Source: Rotaria macrura (lineage: Eukaryota > Rotifera > Eurotatoria > Philodinida > Philodinidae). From it: DNA of 64,000 nt. A model generated the notes under the pieces. That model worked only from the letters and a program-made list of their open reading frames with translations, made no database searches and was not told the origin of the DNA. Positions 14,001 to 23,741 of this stretch are shown here, in pieces. How positions within the stretch are numbered: the first letter of the stretch is position 1; the number at the start of each line of letters is the position of its first letter. The position numbers and the translations under genes were made by a program. The stretch covers positions 124,001 through 188,000 of the forward strand of contig OENT01000138.1 of NCBI GenBank assembly GCA_900239685.1, written 5' to 3'.

Positions 14001-14377
14001 TGTTCACGGAACAGCTGATGGTAAACTAGATAGCAAAATAAACTTATTTCCGTAGAAACATACAAATATTTATATTTATTCTTTAGAGGATGTTCATTTT
14101 AAACATTCAGCAACGTTAGCTAAAACATTTATTGAATCAGGTGCCAATTTTCAGTTTAAAGTAAATGACAAAAAGAAAATTAGTCTTTGAATCGCACAAC
14201 TATTCATTGTTCTTTTTCTTTCTTGACAAGGTCTATCCTGATGCTGATCATGCTTTTGAGAAAAATCCAACCTTACATGATGATTATTTTCATTTTCAAC
14301 GACAATTCTTCCAAGAATGTCTTGGCGGTCGAGTTAATAAGGAACGAAAATTAACTGTACCAGAAGAATATGATTAA
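8067..14377 (+). CDS. DPP6/DPP10-like S9B family protein, catalytically dead (dipeptidyl-peptidase fold)
   Basis: Single-pass type II membrane protein of the dipeptidyl peptidase IV family; relatives lacking the active Ser (DPP6, DPP10) are Kv4 channel auxiliary subunits. Exons: 8067-8090, 8846-8908, 9033-9147, 9208-9280, 9347-9539, 9615-9746, 9817-9937, 11172-11421, 11477-11795, 12373-12500, 12561-12739, 12798-12896, 12956-13034, 13086-13142, 13197-13337, 13407-13476, 13683-13791, 13845-13894, 13963-14020, 14087-14160, 14231-14377 (826 aa). The ELVG...QNWKALSIAF block and one membrane helix (about 43-65) match DPP6. A beta-propeller, the ECLSC...C Cys cluster and an alpha/beta-hydrolase domain follow. 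Lys679 sits where active enzymes have Ser; Asp753 (HGTAD) and His785 (DADH) remain. The substrate-binding Glu pair is YEYE instead of YEEE. The start is uncertain: ATG 8067 (donor gtgagt), ATG 2021, or ATG 8831 read through without splicing (823 aa). Confidence 0.85.
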
Positions 14378-14770
14378 TGAGATTAATATTTTTTTTTAAA
14401 TTATCGTTTTGTTTCTTCATTTATAAGCCCGGTGTAAATACACCGGAAAGACGAAAAAAGAAAAGAGACACATGACATGATTTATTTCAATTTGTATATA
14501 ATTTTATCATTCTTATATACATGTATTCGATGTATTTTGTTCAGCTCAAATTGTTTTTATATAAGAGCTTATAACCTTAAATTGTAAATTTCGTTTATTC
14601 TTTACTTGTTTTGATGTTCAACTTCCCAGAGAATGAAAAGGCAATCGAAAAAAAGAATCACAATGAAAGAAAAACAAATTGTTCACATGGCAATACGATG
14701 AATCAAATATCGGATGTCGATGACTTATGCAAAAGATGAGAAGTTGACCGTTTCAATGGCCAAATCTAAA
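14378..14770. other. Convergent intergenic / 3' region with a short perfect hairpin
   Basis: This is the space between the stop of the DPP-like gene (+) and the stop of the S26-like gene (-). It holds a perfect 7-bp GC-rich stem with an AAAT loop at 14429-14446, followed by a purine-rich run. No coding sequence is seen. Confidence 0.4.
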
Positions 14771-16992
14771 TCATATAATATATCGAGATGAATATGTTAC
14801 ATTTAGAGAGTTCTTAAAATAATTTACTCGTGCCAATGTACGTCCTTCGATTAAACCGATTGGTAAGATTTTAATTTCTTCATGCTTATCATTTGTTAAT
14901 AGATTAATCGCAATACTTCCTTTAGGAATCTATGAGAATAACCAATCAATCATTCAAATATTTATTTAATAAAAAGAAAAAGATGAAGAGAAAAGTTTAC
15001 TTGAACGAATTTGACTCTCGCATTTTTTAATGGAATCTTAACAGTTTCATTTTGAAAGGCTAGAACATGACCAAAAATGATCTGCTGATGATTGTCAGGA
15101 GATTTCGTACAGATTAGATTGTTTCTATACTACAGAAAAATAAATAGAATACAATGATTGATTTTCGAATTGAATATTGAACGTTACAGATTAATTGTTG
15201 ATATAATTGTCAAATTAATTATGTGAGAGAATTCTTTTTGATTGAATCTGGAAATAACCAGACGAAAAGAGACAGAGTCTATGAATTAATGAGTGTCGTA
15301 TTTTCTGCTAGATGATTGTTTATGTACTTCCTCAGGGCTAACGTGCAAAAATCAAGTCACTTTTTCCGCATTTCATTATATAAATACAAAATAGACAAGT
15401 TCAAAAACTTCTAGACGACGACATTTGGCATCAATCATGATGAATATTTTAAGAATGTTTTTATTTCTTTTTATCCGTCTTTGAAACAGATTATTTACTT
15501 TACGGTAACGTTTAAAAGAAACATCGAAGTAGTGCATAGGATAGTATCGGAAGGTTTTTTTTCTCTTCTCATACACAACACACTTGATATGTGATAGAAT
15601 GGGATATTCTCGTACTTAATAAACAGCTTATTGCCTTTCCAGAAAATTAAGTAAGACGATCGTGAAAAATTATGTCCCAAATTAGAGAGCAAAAAGGAAT
15701 CTGTGACAAATTACCGAAACCATTAGCATCGTGTTTAACTTTTCTGTGTCGCAGAATTTATATCTAAAGATAGTCTACTAGTGTTTCATTGTCATATTAC
15801 TTCTTTTTTTTTACTCGTGAATGATATTCTTTCGATTTTTTACAATCTCTGTTAGTAACCTACTATTATTATGTATGTCGATTGATTTATAAACACTCGT
15901 ATTCATCATTCGCAACAATGGAAATAGTATTAGTTCATGTGTTTTATTATTTTTTTTTTGAATGATCACATTAAACTTGTCGCAAAGCAAATGATATATC
16001 AAAAAAATTTTCTTTTGTTTATCTTCTTAAACATAAGAAAACGCTTTATTTGAGCATCAAAACTCGTTTAAGTTTCAAAGAAGACTATGTAATGTTCTAG
16101 AATCACTTGACTCTTGATATTAAAAATTTCTATTGAGTTAATATATTTTGACGCTGATACACAATTATAGTGGATTATTCCGGTGCTCTCCAGTCTCGTT
16201 TACTTTGAAAAAGAACCTGTCGTGTTCTAAATTTGATCCCCTAAATGAAGATTGGGGGAGACAATCGTTTGAAGCTCTATGCAAGTTGAGGTTCTCGTTT
16301 TTTCTTGGAAAAATGATCTAAGTCTGATGAAACATGATAATGTAATTTATTTAGATTGTCTATTTTTAGTACATAACTTATGCTGAGAAGGATATTAAAA
16401 ATCTAGAAAAACTACATGGACCATTTTCAGAATAACTTAACCATCAAAGATAAGACTTTGCATATAATACTACATCCGAATGTTTAACCTGAATAGAACT
16501 CTGAAATGCAAGAGAAAACTTTAATTGTCGATTTTTATTCACGCTCAATAAAAAGAATAACAGAATAAAACACTATTTTACTTTTATACAGAATCACTGA
16601 TTATATTATTCGGTAAGTAACTATAAAAACATTATTTGTTTTTACATATGTCATATCGATGTATCAATACGAATCAAGTTATTCCGATAGGTATTTCAAT
16701 CAACATCAAAATCAATTGATATTCTATCATATTCATTAATTTTTATTATATTTCTCAATTAACTTAAAATAATGAAACAATAGACCTAAACAAAAAACTC
16801 TCGTCGTTCTGTTATATAGTACCTATTCAATTTTAATCGATTCAATACATCCAGAACAATAATATCACCTGATTGAAACAATTCATTGTGACAATTTTTT
16901 ATATAGAGAAAGTCAACAAAAAATCGTTGAATACAATAACAGGTTACACCTCCATATAAATACCAACTTAACGATTTTATTAATTGCTTCAT
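14771..16992 (-). CDS. S26 signal-peptidase-like protein resembling mitochondrial IMMP1L, catalytic residues lost
   Basis: Three exons: 16792-16992, 15001-15129, 14771-14929 (162 aa; human IMMP1L has 166). IMMP1L/IMMP2L form the inner-membrane peptidase that trims intermembrane-space proteins. An N-terminal hydrophobic segment (WYLYGGVTCYCIQRFFVDFL, residues 10-29) precedes the nucleophile box. The spacing from its YG to that box equals that in IMMP1L, but the Ser-Met-x-Pro box reads Cys-His-Asn-Glu (Cys33). SGDIIVLD follows. The Lys box (IIKRV) reads IIFGHV, so the general base is gone. Then come IPKGSIAIN (for VPxGHxWxEGD), with the Ser/Asp-rich loop missing, and LPIGLIEGR (for GPxPxGLIRGR). 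Exons 2 and 3 have clean phase-0 splice sites; the exon-1 donor (TTT|gtttag) is weak, so the join is less certain. It is convergent with the DPP-like gene. The family call rests on pattern alignment by eye. Confidence 0.55.
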
Positions 16993-17605
16993 ACTAGCAT
17001 CTACAAATTAAAAAATCGATTAAGTTATCTTGTTTTCTGATTGAGTGCGTCGCATACAGATGTACATGTATCTCGAATAATTTTTTTACAGACACACTTT
17101 TCAAGATAGAAAATGAACAAGTTTTAAATACACACACATATTCAATGAAAACAGTAAGAACAAAAATAATGTATTAAATAAAGAATCACACTATGAGAAA
17201 GACAAGAAAAGGAGCTTCCCCATGTTTTCGTTTAACTTGTAGAAAAAAACTCGTTCGCAATAATAATAATAACAATAATAATAAATAAAAGCAGATTGAC
17301 ACGTGCACATAGAACGATAATCATCGGTTGACACATATATTTGTGACAAGAGAAGACAATCAAAACGTATGCGTATACGTATATATATAAATATATATAT
17401 ATATCTGACTTTTCTCTTGCTTTAACAATTTTTTCATCAATCAGCAGTAACAATAATAATACGAAAAAAATAATAATAAAGTGCAACAAAGAAAATTGCT
17501 CCACTGTTAGTTTCAATCTGACATATGATAGTTATGCAAATAGAAAAGAACACCGAAAAGGAAAGGAAGAAAATAAAGATCTCTAATTATGTGTACTTGT
17601 TTTAT
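16993..17605. other. Intergenic, low-complexity
   Basis: Contains AAT/ATA-rich simple sequence (about 17260-17480, including TATATA runs). The longest reading frame here translates to low-complexity Ile/Leu/Tyr-rich peptide. No supported gene. Confidence 0.4.
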
Positions 17606-17850
17606 TTAATCTTCAGCTCCACTGCAATCAAATTTAAATCGTAGTGGAGACTTCCGACTAAGAACACTGAAAAATAAAAAACGTTACATGAAATATAAAA
17701 ATTTAAAAGAGCTTACAAATAAATCTGATCATCATTCATGTCTTCATCTGAGTTCGTTGAAAAAAGACGAACTCGAAGTGGATCACCAATCTTTGACGAT
17801 GGTGTACTTAAAAGAAGAATCTTTTTATAGAATAAAAATAAAAGTTTAGC
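17606..17850 (-). CDS. Unassigned terminal exons of a minus-strand gene
   Basis: Two consecutive exons with good splice signals: 17717-17850 (acceptor ttcttag, donor gtaagc, phase 2) and 17606-17666 (acceptor tttttcag), ending in TAA. The joined peptide is about 64 residues. It has a hydrophobic start (AKLLFLFYKKILLL), then GDPLRVRLFSTNSDEDMNDD, then a basic/aromatic tail (SPLRFKFDCSGAED). I do not recognise the family. It lies between the S26-like gene and the kinase. It could be an alternative 3' end of the kinase transcript, but I found no phase-compatible upstream exon that proves this. The upstream part of the gene is not identified. Confidence 0.35.
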
Positions 17851-18824
17851 CTAAGAAGATCCAAAGAAGAAATGATAATGAACTCAAAAAATATCGAAGA
17901 AGTTCATCACTATTTGGTTAATAAGAGAGGGAGCCATACCGATCATGAAGTTTTTCTAGTTATGATCCAAACCTTGTTTATTCTATGGTACTTTGGTATG
18001 AATGTCATAACGCTTTATCCACATTCACTAACGTATTTTTTCGTTTCAAAGGACAATTATGTCAAACAGTGTTATGATAATTCTTTTGTTGACTTCGACT
18101 CGGATCTACATTTCATGAATACGTAACATTTTGCGATGAATACTGCAAAATTTGAATAATCAGCAGTACTGTAATGCTTTCAGTCTTTGCTAGCTACAAT
18201 TTTATCAATTTTTATCCGCATCTAAATAGTAGTGGTACATAGTGGTGCCTAATATCTTCTGGGCATGAACTGAACCACGAAGGCAAAAAAAATGTATTTT
18301 TAATACAAATAAAAATCGAATAGTAGTTCTGTACAAGGTGTTTACCTTTATTGAATATTATCTATCTTGGGAAGCATCGATACTTTGTTCGATGACATCA
18401 AACTCTTGAATGATCATGTCGGCTGTCTGAGAGATGGCACTTATATACTTAATAAACTGACTGGTCATACTTGACAGTTTCATTCATAGATTTATAGAAA
18501 AGTAAAGATGATTGTGATTATCATATGATTCTATATTAATTAGTGAATTGAAATTATATGTTTGAGGTCATTTCACAATCTTACTGAGATGTGTTGCAAA
18601 CTCAATACGAGTTTAAACAATAGGCTCAACTCGGTATAGTTTTCAGATCAAGTAAAACAAAATAGGATATCGAGTAATGTATAACTTCGATCAGGAAAGA
18701 ATGTTTGTTAATGTTACATATCTATTTCACCATTGACTTAAGTTTTGTTGCGGAATAGAAATTTTCGAAAAGAAATTCTCTCTCAACAATAAGAAAAAAA
18801 CATAGAGAAAGACAACTTTCATGC
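17851..18824. other. Gap between unassigned exons and kinase gene
   Basis: No recognised gene. A 36-residue minus-strand frame at 18358-18468 (starts MTSQFIKYIS, coiled-coil-like composition) stands out slightly but has no homologue I recognise and no clear splice partner. Confidence 0.25.
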
Positions 18825-21800
18825 TTACAATCGAGATTTGTCATGAATCGAATGAAGTTGACGTTCATCTGCGAGAAAAAAAACAGAAATAGATTTAAAT
18901 ATTACATTAAATTAAAATATTTTACACAAACCATCAGAACGTGCATCTTGATAACCACAATAATTTGGCGGTCGCTTTGGTTTTTTTACTGGCGTATGAC
19001 AACCATGACTAGCAGCGGAATCATTTACATTAGTTACTGAAACCGTCTATTATAAGTAACAAAACGAGCAAGGCCTCAATTTCATTGTATATTTCATGTT
19101 ATCTGTTTTTACATGTTCCTGTTGACGTTGATTGAATGCAAATGGCGATGACATATGACAAATCTATTGAGAAATATATCCAAACAAATATAAATACATA
19201 TCTATTTTATCTTGTACTTACTTGATCACGAATCATTGCACTATCAAGAATGTTTTTTGCTGTTGGTCTTATCTTATAATCACTGTGTATCATTCGAAGT
19301 AACAATTGTTTTAATGCAAGATCAGTTAACGCTAAACATAGATTATCCATTCCATCGGATAGATTTCTTTCGTTCCCAAGTTCTATACCTGAAATTATCT
19401 CAGTCGGCAACTTTAATTCACGTATACTTGTCCAAAGATCACCTGTTACGGGCATGTCATAATCACTGACTAATTCAAGTGCTGCCATGCCTAAACTAAA
19501 TACATCAACTGCTGTTGATATTTTACCAGAAAGAACTTCCAATGCAAGGTAACGTGCATCACCATCTTGTGCTAAAGTTGATGGCTAGGAAAAAGAAGAT
19601 AATCTATCACCATTGTACAATAATTGCCAATTTTTCTCAATTTGCTTACACTTCGTAAATCATGTACAATACCAAAATCGCAAAGTTTAAGAATACCATC
19701 ATGTGTAATTAAAACATTCTCTGGTTTAACCTATAAGACAAATAGCATAAGATAATATTCATACCAACTTGATTGTTATCCGCTGTCATGTACTGTATTA
19801 CAATAATGACGCATCATAGAAATTTTCAACTTTCAGAGTATGTGCACAGCGAAAGCATGCATTTTAGATGTTGCCTTCTATTCATACTATTATATCAATG
19901 ATTCTACTATCTGTGCAACTTTCACTAGTTTTTTTTACAATTGATCGAACAGCAGAATCCTAACTCCACTCACTAAACATTGAGTTTTTGTGAGTATATC
20001 TTTCATTTTTATTAATCGGATAGAAAAATGAATAGACCGAGGAGATTTTAGAGAATCTCTATTATTCTTTGTTTCTATTACAGAAAATTAGTAAATCAAA
20101 GTAACACATCTCTCGAAACCAGTGCATAACATACATGTTTCTTGATTTCTCATGGTCATGAAACATTTATTAGTCTTAATTACAAGTCTCATTATTAGTT
20201 TTGAAAACTTCGACATCGTCCCTAACGTTTATATTCAATAATTGAATTCTCAATTGAATTCAGTAGATAGATACTATTTCAGATTATAAAATAACAACAA
20301 AAAAGAAAATTGTGATTGACTCTAGACTTACATCCATATGTACGTAATATAATGAATGAAGATAATCAAGAGCCTTGAAAAATAGAATTAATTATCATAC
20401 AAAAAACAATAACCAAGAGTGGTTGTTTTTGTAGAATATTTGTTACTTGACTAATTTGATAAAGAAAATGCCAAATCATTGATTGTGTCATTGGATTTTC
20501 AGCTGAATATTCCAATAGACTGAAATAGAAAAAGAGATGAACAGTATTCAAGTCTGAATTTCAATTGACTCACTTTCTTTCACATAGTTCTGTTTGAATG
20601 TATAAACGTTCACGTTCTTCCCATGCACGAATTATTTTGAGAATATTCCTATGCGTAGAAAGTGCCTCATGAAAACGAACTTCTTTCAATTTTTGATCAC
20701 TAAAAATAGAAAAATGACTTCATCGAAAAACAAAAATATGCAATCAATTTACCGATCAGATTTGCCACGAAACTTAGTTAATGAGCGTTTAATAGCATAT
20801 AATTGATTATCTTCTTTATGACGAACTTTATAAACCTACAAATACAAAGTATCCAAGATGTTAGAACAGAATGTCTTCAAATATCGCATTACTTTTCGAT
20901 TGAAACGATCTGTACTCAATGATTATTGTTAGTGAGCGCAAGAGAAAACACTAGTTATGTTATTGGAAGCTTTTATGTTTTCATGGGATTAAAGTTTTAC
21001 TCGTTTTTTTTTCTCCAATAGAAATGTTCGATTTCTTCTTATCAGATCAGTGGAAAATTTTCATTTTCATACAGTAACTTCAAGTTTTTTTACGAATGAA
21101 ATTCATAATGGATTTAGTTCAAAGCAGAAGACTTGCATTTTCTAATATATTATTCGTTTAAATCTAAATCAATGAATTAAATTTACTTTTGCTTAGAGAA
21201 AATTTCGAACATTCGATTCATCAAGACACAGCATATTGAATAATCTACATAATGTTCAATGTCATAATTCCATGGTTGAGAATTTTACTGATCCAAAGTT
21301 TGAGGTTACAATTCACAAGTTAGTTATTTCGATAAACGAAGAGTAGCAAAGTTCTTGAATGAACAAATCTAGTGAAGTATCTACATTTCGAAAACGAATG
21401 CAAGGAAAATTGGAACGTTCTAGATTTTTCCTCTACTCGTTAATGATAACTCGATCAAAATCGTTTTGATCGAGGATTGTGATTCAAGCTTTAGAAAGAT
21501 TACCGTATCAATCGAAATCAGAACAGTAGTTTTCTTACTTCAGCAAATGAACCACGACCGAGACATTCAAAATGCTCGAAACATTGATCCCAGTAAGTTG
21601 ATGACATTGATTTCGTATAAAATGGACTTTCTAATGCTAAAGATATTGATCATTAAAACGAAATAGAATTCAAATAATAGAAAATTACACACCCACGCCA
21701 TAGGTATCTGTACTAACTGAAACAGCATTTGTTGGTCGAGACGTAGCAGCTGGTGTAAAATATCGAAAAACACGACATGAAACAGGCTTCGGTGGTTTAT

Positions 21801-21982
21801 TTACTGTTGTACCACGGCGACTTGCCTAAATAGGACATAAAACAATAAGATAAAAAAAACATAGAAACAAAATAGTTTACTTTTTTGCTGGAGAATACAT
21901 GAAACGAACTATTTGATGTACGCTCCGGTGAAAAAATCAATTCACTTTCAGTGGTCATCCTTGTCCTATATGACAAGGTCAT
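18825..21982 (-). CDS. PKMYT1: PKMYT1/Wee1-family inhibitory CDK kinase
   Basis: Myt1/Wee1 kinases phosphorylate the ATP-site Thr/Tyr of CDK1 to hold cells before mitosis. Twelve exons: 21881-21982, 21693-21825, 21539-21636, 20753-20835, 20574-20699, 20447-20519, 20332-20373, 19650-19730, 19222-19584, 19113-19163, 18932-19046, 18825-18868; all junctions keep phase (436 aa). Kinase domain is about 99-365: Gly loop LGRGSFAEVYKVRHKED, Lys127 (YAIKRS), catalytic loop HMDVKPEN (Asp219), DFG 237-239, then GDARYLALEVL, where the APE motif is Ala-Leu-Glu. VDVFSLG and LPTEI match Myt1 more than Wee1. The C-terminal 70 residues contain TPVKKPKRPP and no hydrophobic stretch, unlike the membrane-anchoring segment of vertebrate PKMYT1. 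The ATG at 21982 follows an apparent 5' acceptor (atttcag), so a non-coding leader exon or an upstream coding exon is possible. Confidence 0.85.
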
Positions 21983-22621
21983 CAAAACAGAATCTGAAAT
22001 ATTTAAACATAATTAGAAGATTATGTAACATAGAATATACATATGTAAAATAGACTCATATTTAAATAAACGATTGTCTTATGTAGTTTTATTTGATAGT
22101 TTCATTGTAAGTTTACTTGTCGAGATATGATTATTATTGTCACATTTGAAAAGTCAAACTTTTTCTTCAACTGGAAATTCTCCTCCTTATTTCAGTGAAC
22201 CTTGTCAAATCAAGTATTCGATATATATTGTTTTAAAGCTTTCAAGAAATACATCAATATTACTCAATGGTAAATCACTACTATTCATATTTTATGCTCT
22301 ATCTCAAGAGATTAAAATTAATTCTATTATAGTAGGTGTATATGTTTGTATATATAACGTTGCATGATTGTCAAATGAAACACAATACAACCTTCATTCA
22401 TTGGATACAATTCTTTTCAGACAAAAACGAAACAACAGTATTTATGTTCAACATAGATCATGGATAAGAAATCACAGAAAAATCAGGCATTTATTAACAT
22501 CTGATTTGTTACTGGTAACTAACGTAAAAAAAAGTATATAAATCATATGTTACAAACAAAGTCAAGAAGAATAACTGCCCAAATGTTCATCTCAATGAGA
22601 ATGTGCTTGCTGCATTCATTG

Positions 22622-22867
22622 TTACTTTGATGATAGAGGATGTAAACCATGCAGATGACGATCTAGATTAGCTTCAGCTGCTTTTTCAGGTATAACAGTA
22701 TCACCGTGTGAATTCATTCCATTCAAATTTCCAGTTGTAATTGTATGTTTTGCTGCCATATGTTCAACGATTGCTTCTTTTTCTGGAGCAAGCGTACCTT
22801 CCAAAGCTGCCTTAGTCGGTAATTTTGAATTACCATGTTTATCCATACCTTGTTTGTTGGTTGCCAT
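22622..22867 (-). CDS. Small hydrophilic protein with an internally duplicated GMxxHG motif
   Basis: Single-exon frame of 81 residues with ATG at 22865-22867 and a stop at 22622-22624. It has no Cys or Trp, is rich in His, Lys, Glu, Ala and Gly, has no signal peptide and no membrane segment, and is probably disordered. Two copies of a roughly 15-residue motif are visible: GMDKHGNSKLPTKAA (residues 8-22) and GMNSHGDTVIPEKAA (residues 50-64), each followed by an acidic/basic amphipathic stretch. Such composition recalls small stress-protective hydrophilic proteins, but I do not recognise a named family and do not assign a function. A GA-rich stretch at 22960-23420 lies directly upstream. It could instead be a chance frame, but the internal repeat argues for a real gene. 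Confidence 0.55.
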   Translation of the reverse strand: MATNKQGMDKHGNSKLPTKAALEGTLAPEKEAIVEHMAAKHTITTGNLNGMNSHGDTVIPEKAAEANLDRHLHGLHPLSSK

Positions 22868-22958
22868 ACGTTATCACACGTATTACGAATATTATTTTAA
22901 CTTTTTTTTCTTATGATTATCCTTTTTACCTGTTTCACAAATAATTTGAAATCTAAAA

Positions 22959-23420
22959 ATGACATACAGACATTTTGATTTCTTGCTTTTTGTCATCTCA
23001 TTATTGTATAAATTCTATTTTGGATTTTTAATTTTTCATGTCACACACATAGCAAAAGAAAGAACGAGAGAGAGAGAAAAAACGAATGGAGAGAGAGAGC
23101 GAAGAACCAAAAAAGAAACAAGGACAGAGAGAGAAAGAGATAGTAGAGACGGTTATTGTGTTGATGGTAACACCCGTAGATGACGACGACAATAATAATT
23201 AAAAAAATTCAACAAATAAGCGCGACATTGTGTGTGCATGCGTGAATGTTAATGTACGAGAGAAAAAAATAGAGAACAACATCAATAATAACAACAGAAA
23301 AAAAGAAGAGAAAAATACAATTAGTCGAAAAAAAAAAGAAAAGAAGATGCCCGTAGACAAACAAACAATAGGAACAAAAAAAAAGAGATTCTTTGTCTGT
23401 ACACAGGTTCAGATTTAGAA
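22959..23420. repeat. GA/purine-rich low-complexity stretch
   Basis: Strongly biased to GAGA, GAAA and AAAAGA words, with several runs of (GA)n near 23060-23150. It lies between the small hydrophilic-protein gene and the BCL9 stop codon, so it is either 3'UTR of the BCL9 homologue or promoter of the small gene. Frames here are composition artefacts. Confidence 0.6.
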
Positions 23421-23536
23421 AATAGGAGATAAATAGTAAATGAAAGATGTCTCACTAACAACGTGAGATACATTTCGTTAGAAAACTTTCTTTTTCTCGA
23501 CTGAATAATTTTTTTTTCTTTTTCCTTTGATTAACA

Positions 23537-23708
23537 TCACCAATATGGAGGTGGATGGACACCGTCTACGCTAAGATTTGATGGTGGTAGTTGAAGATCA
23601 TTAAATTGTGATGCAAACGCTGGATCGCTTGTTGACATTGTATTCATTGTTGCGAATTGCTGCTGATTGGAAAACATTGTACTATTACCATTAGATCCAG
23701 AAAGGCCC

Positions 23709-23741
<33 letters not shown>

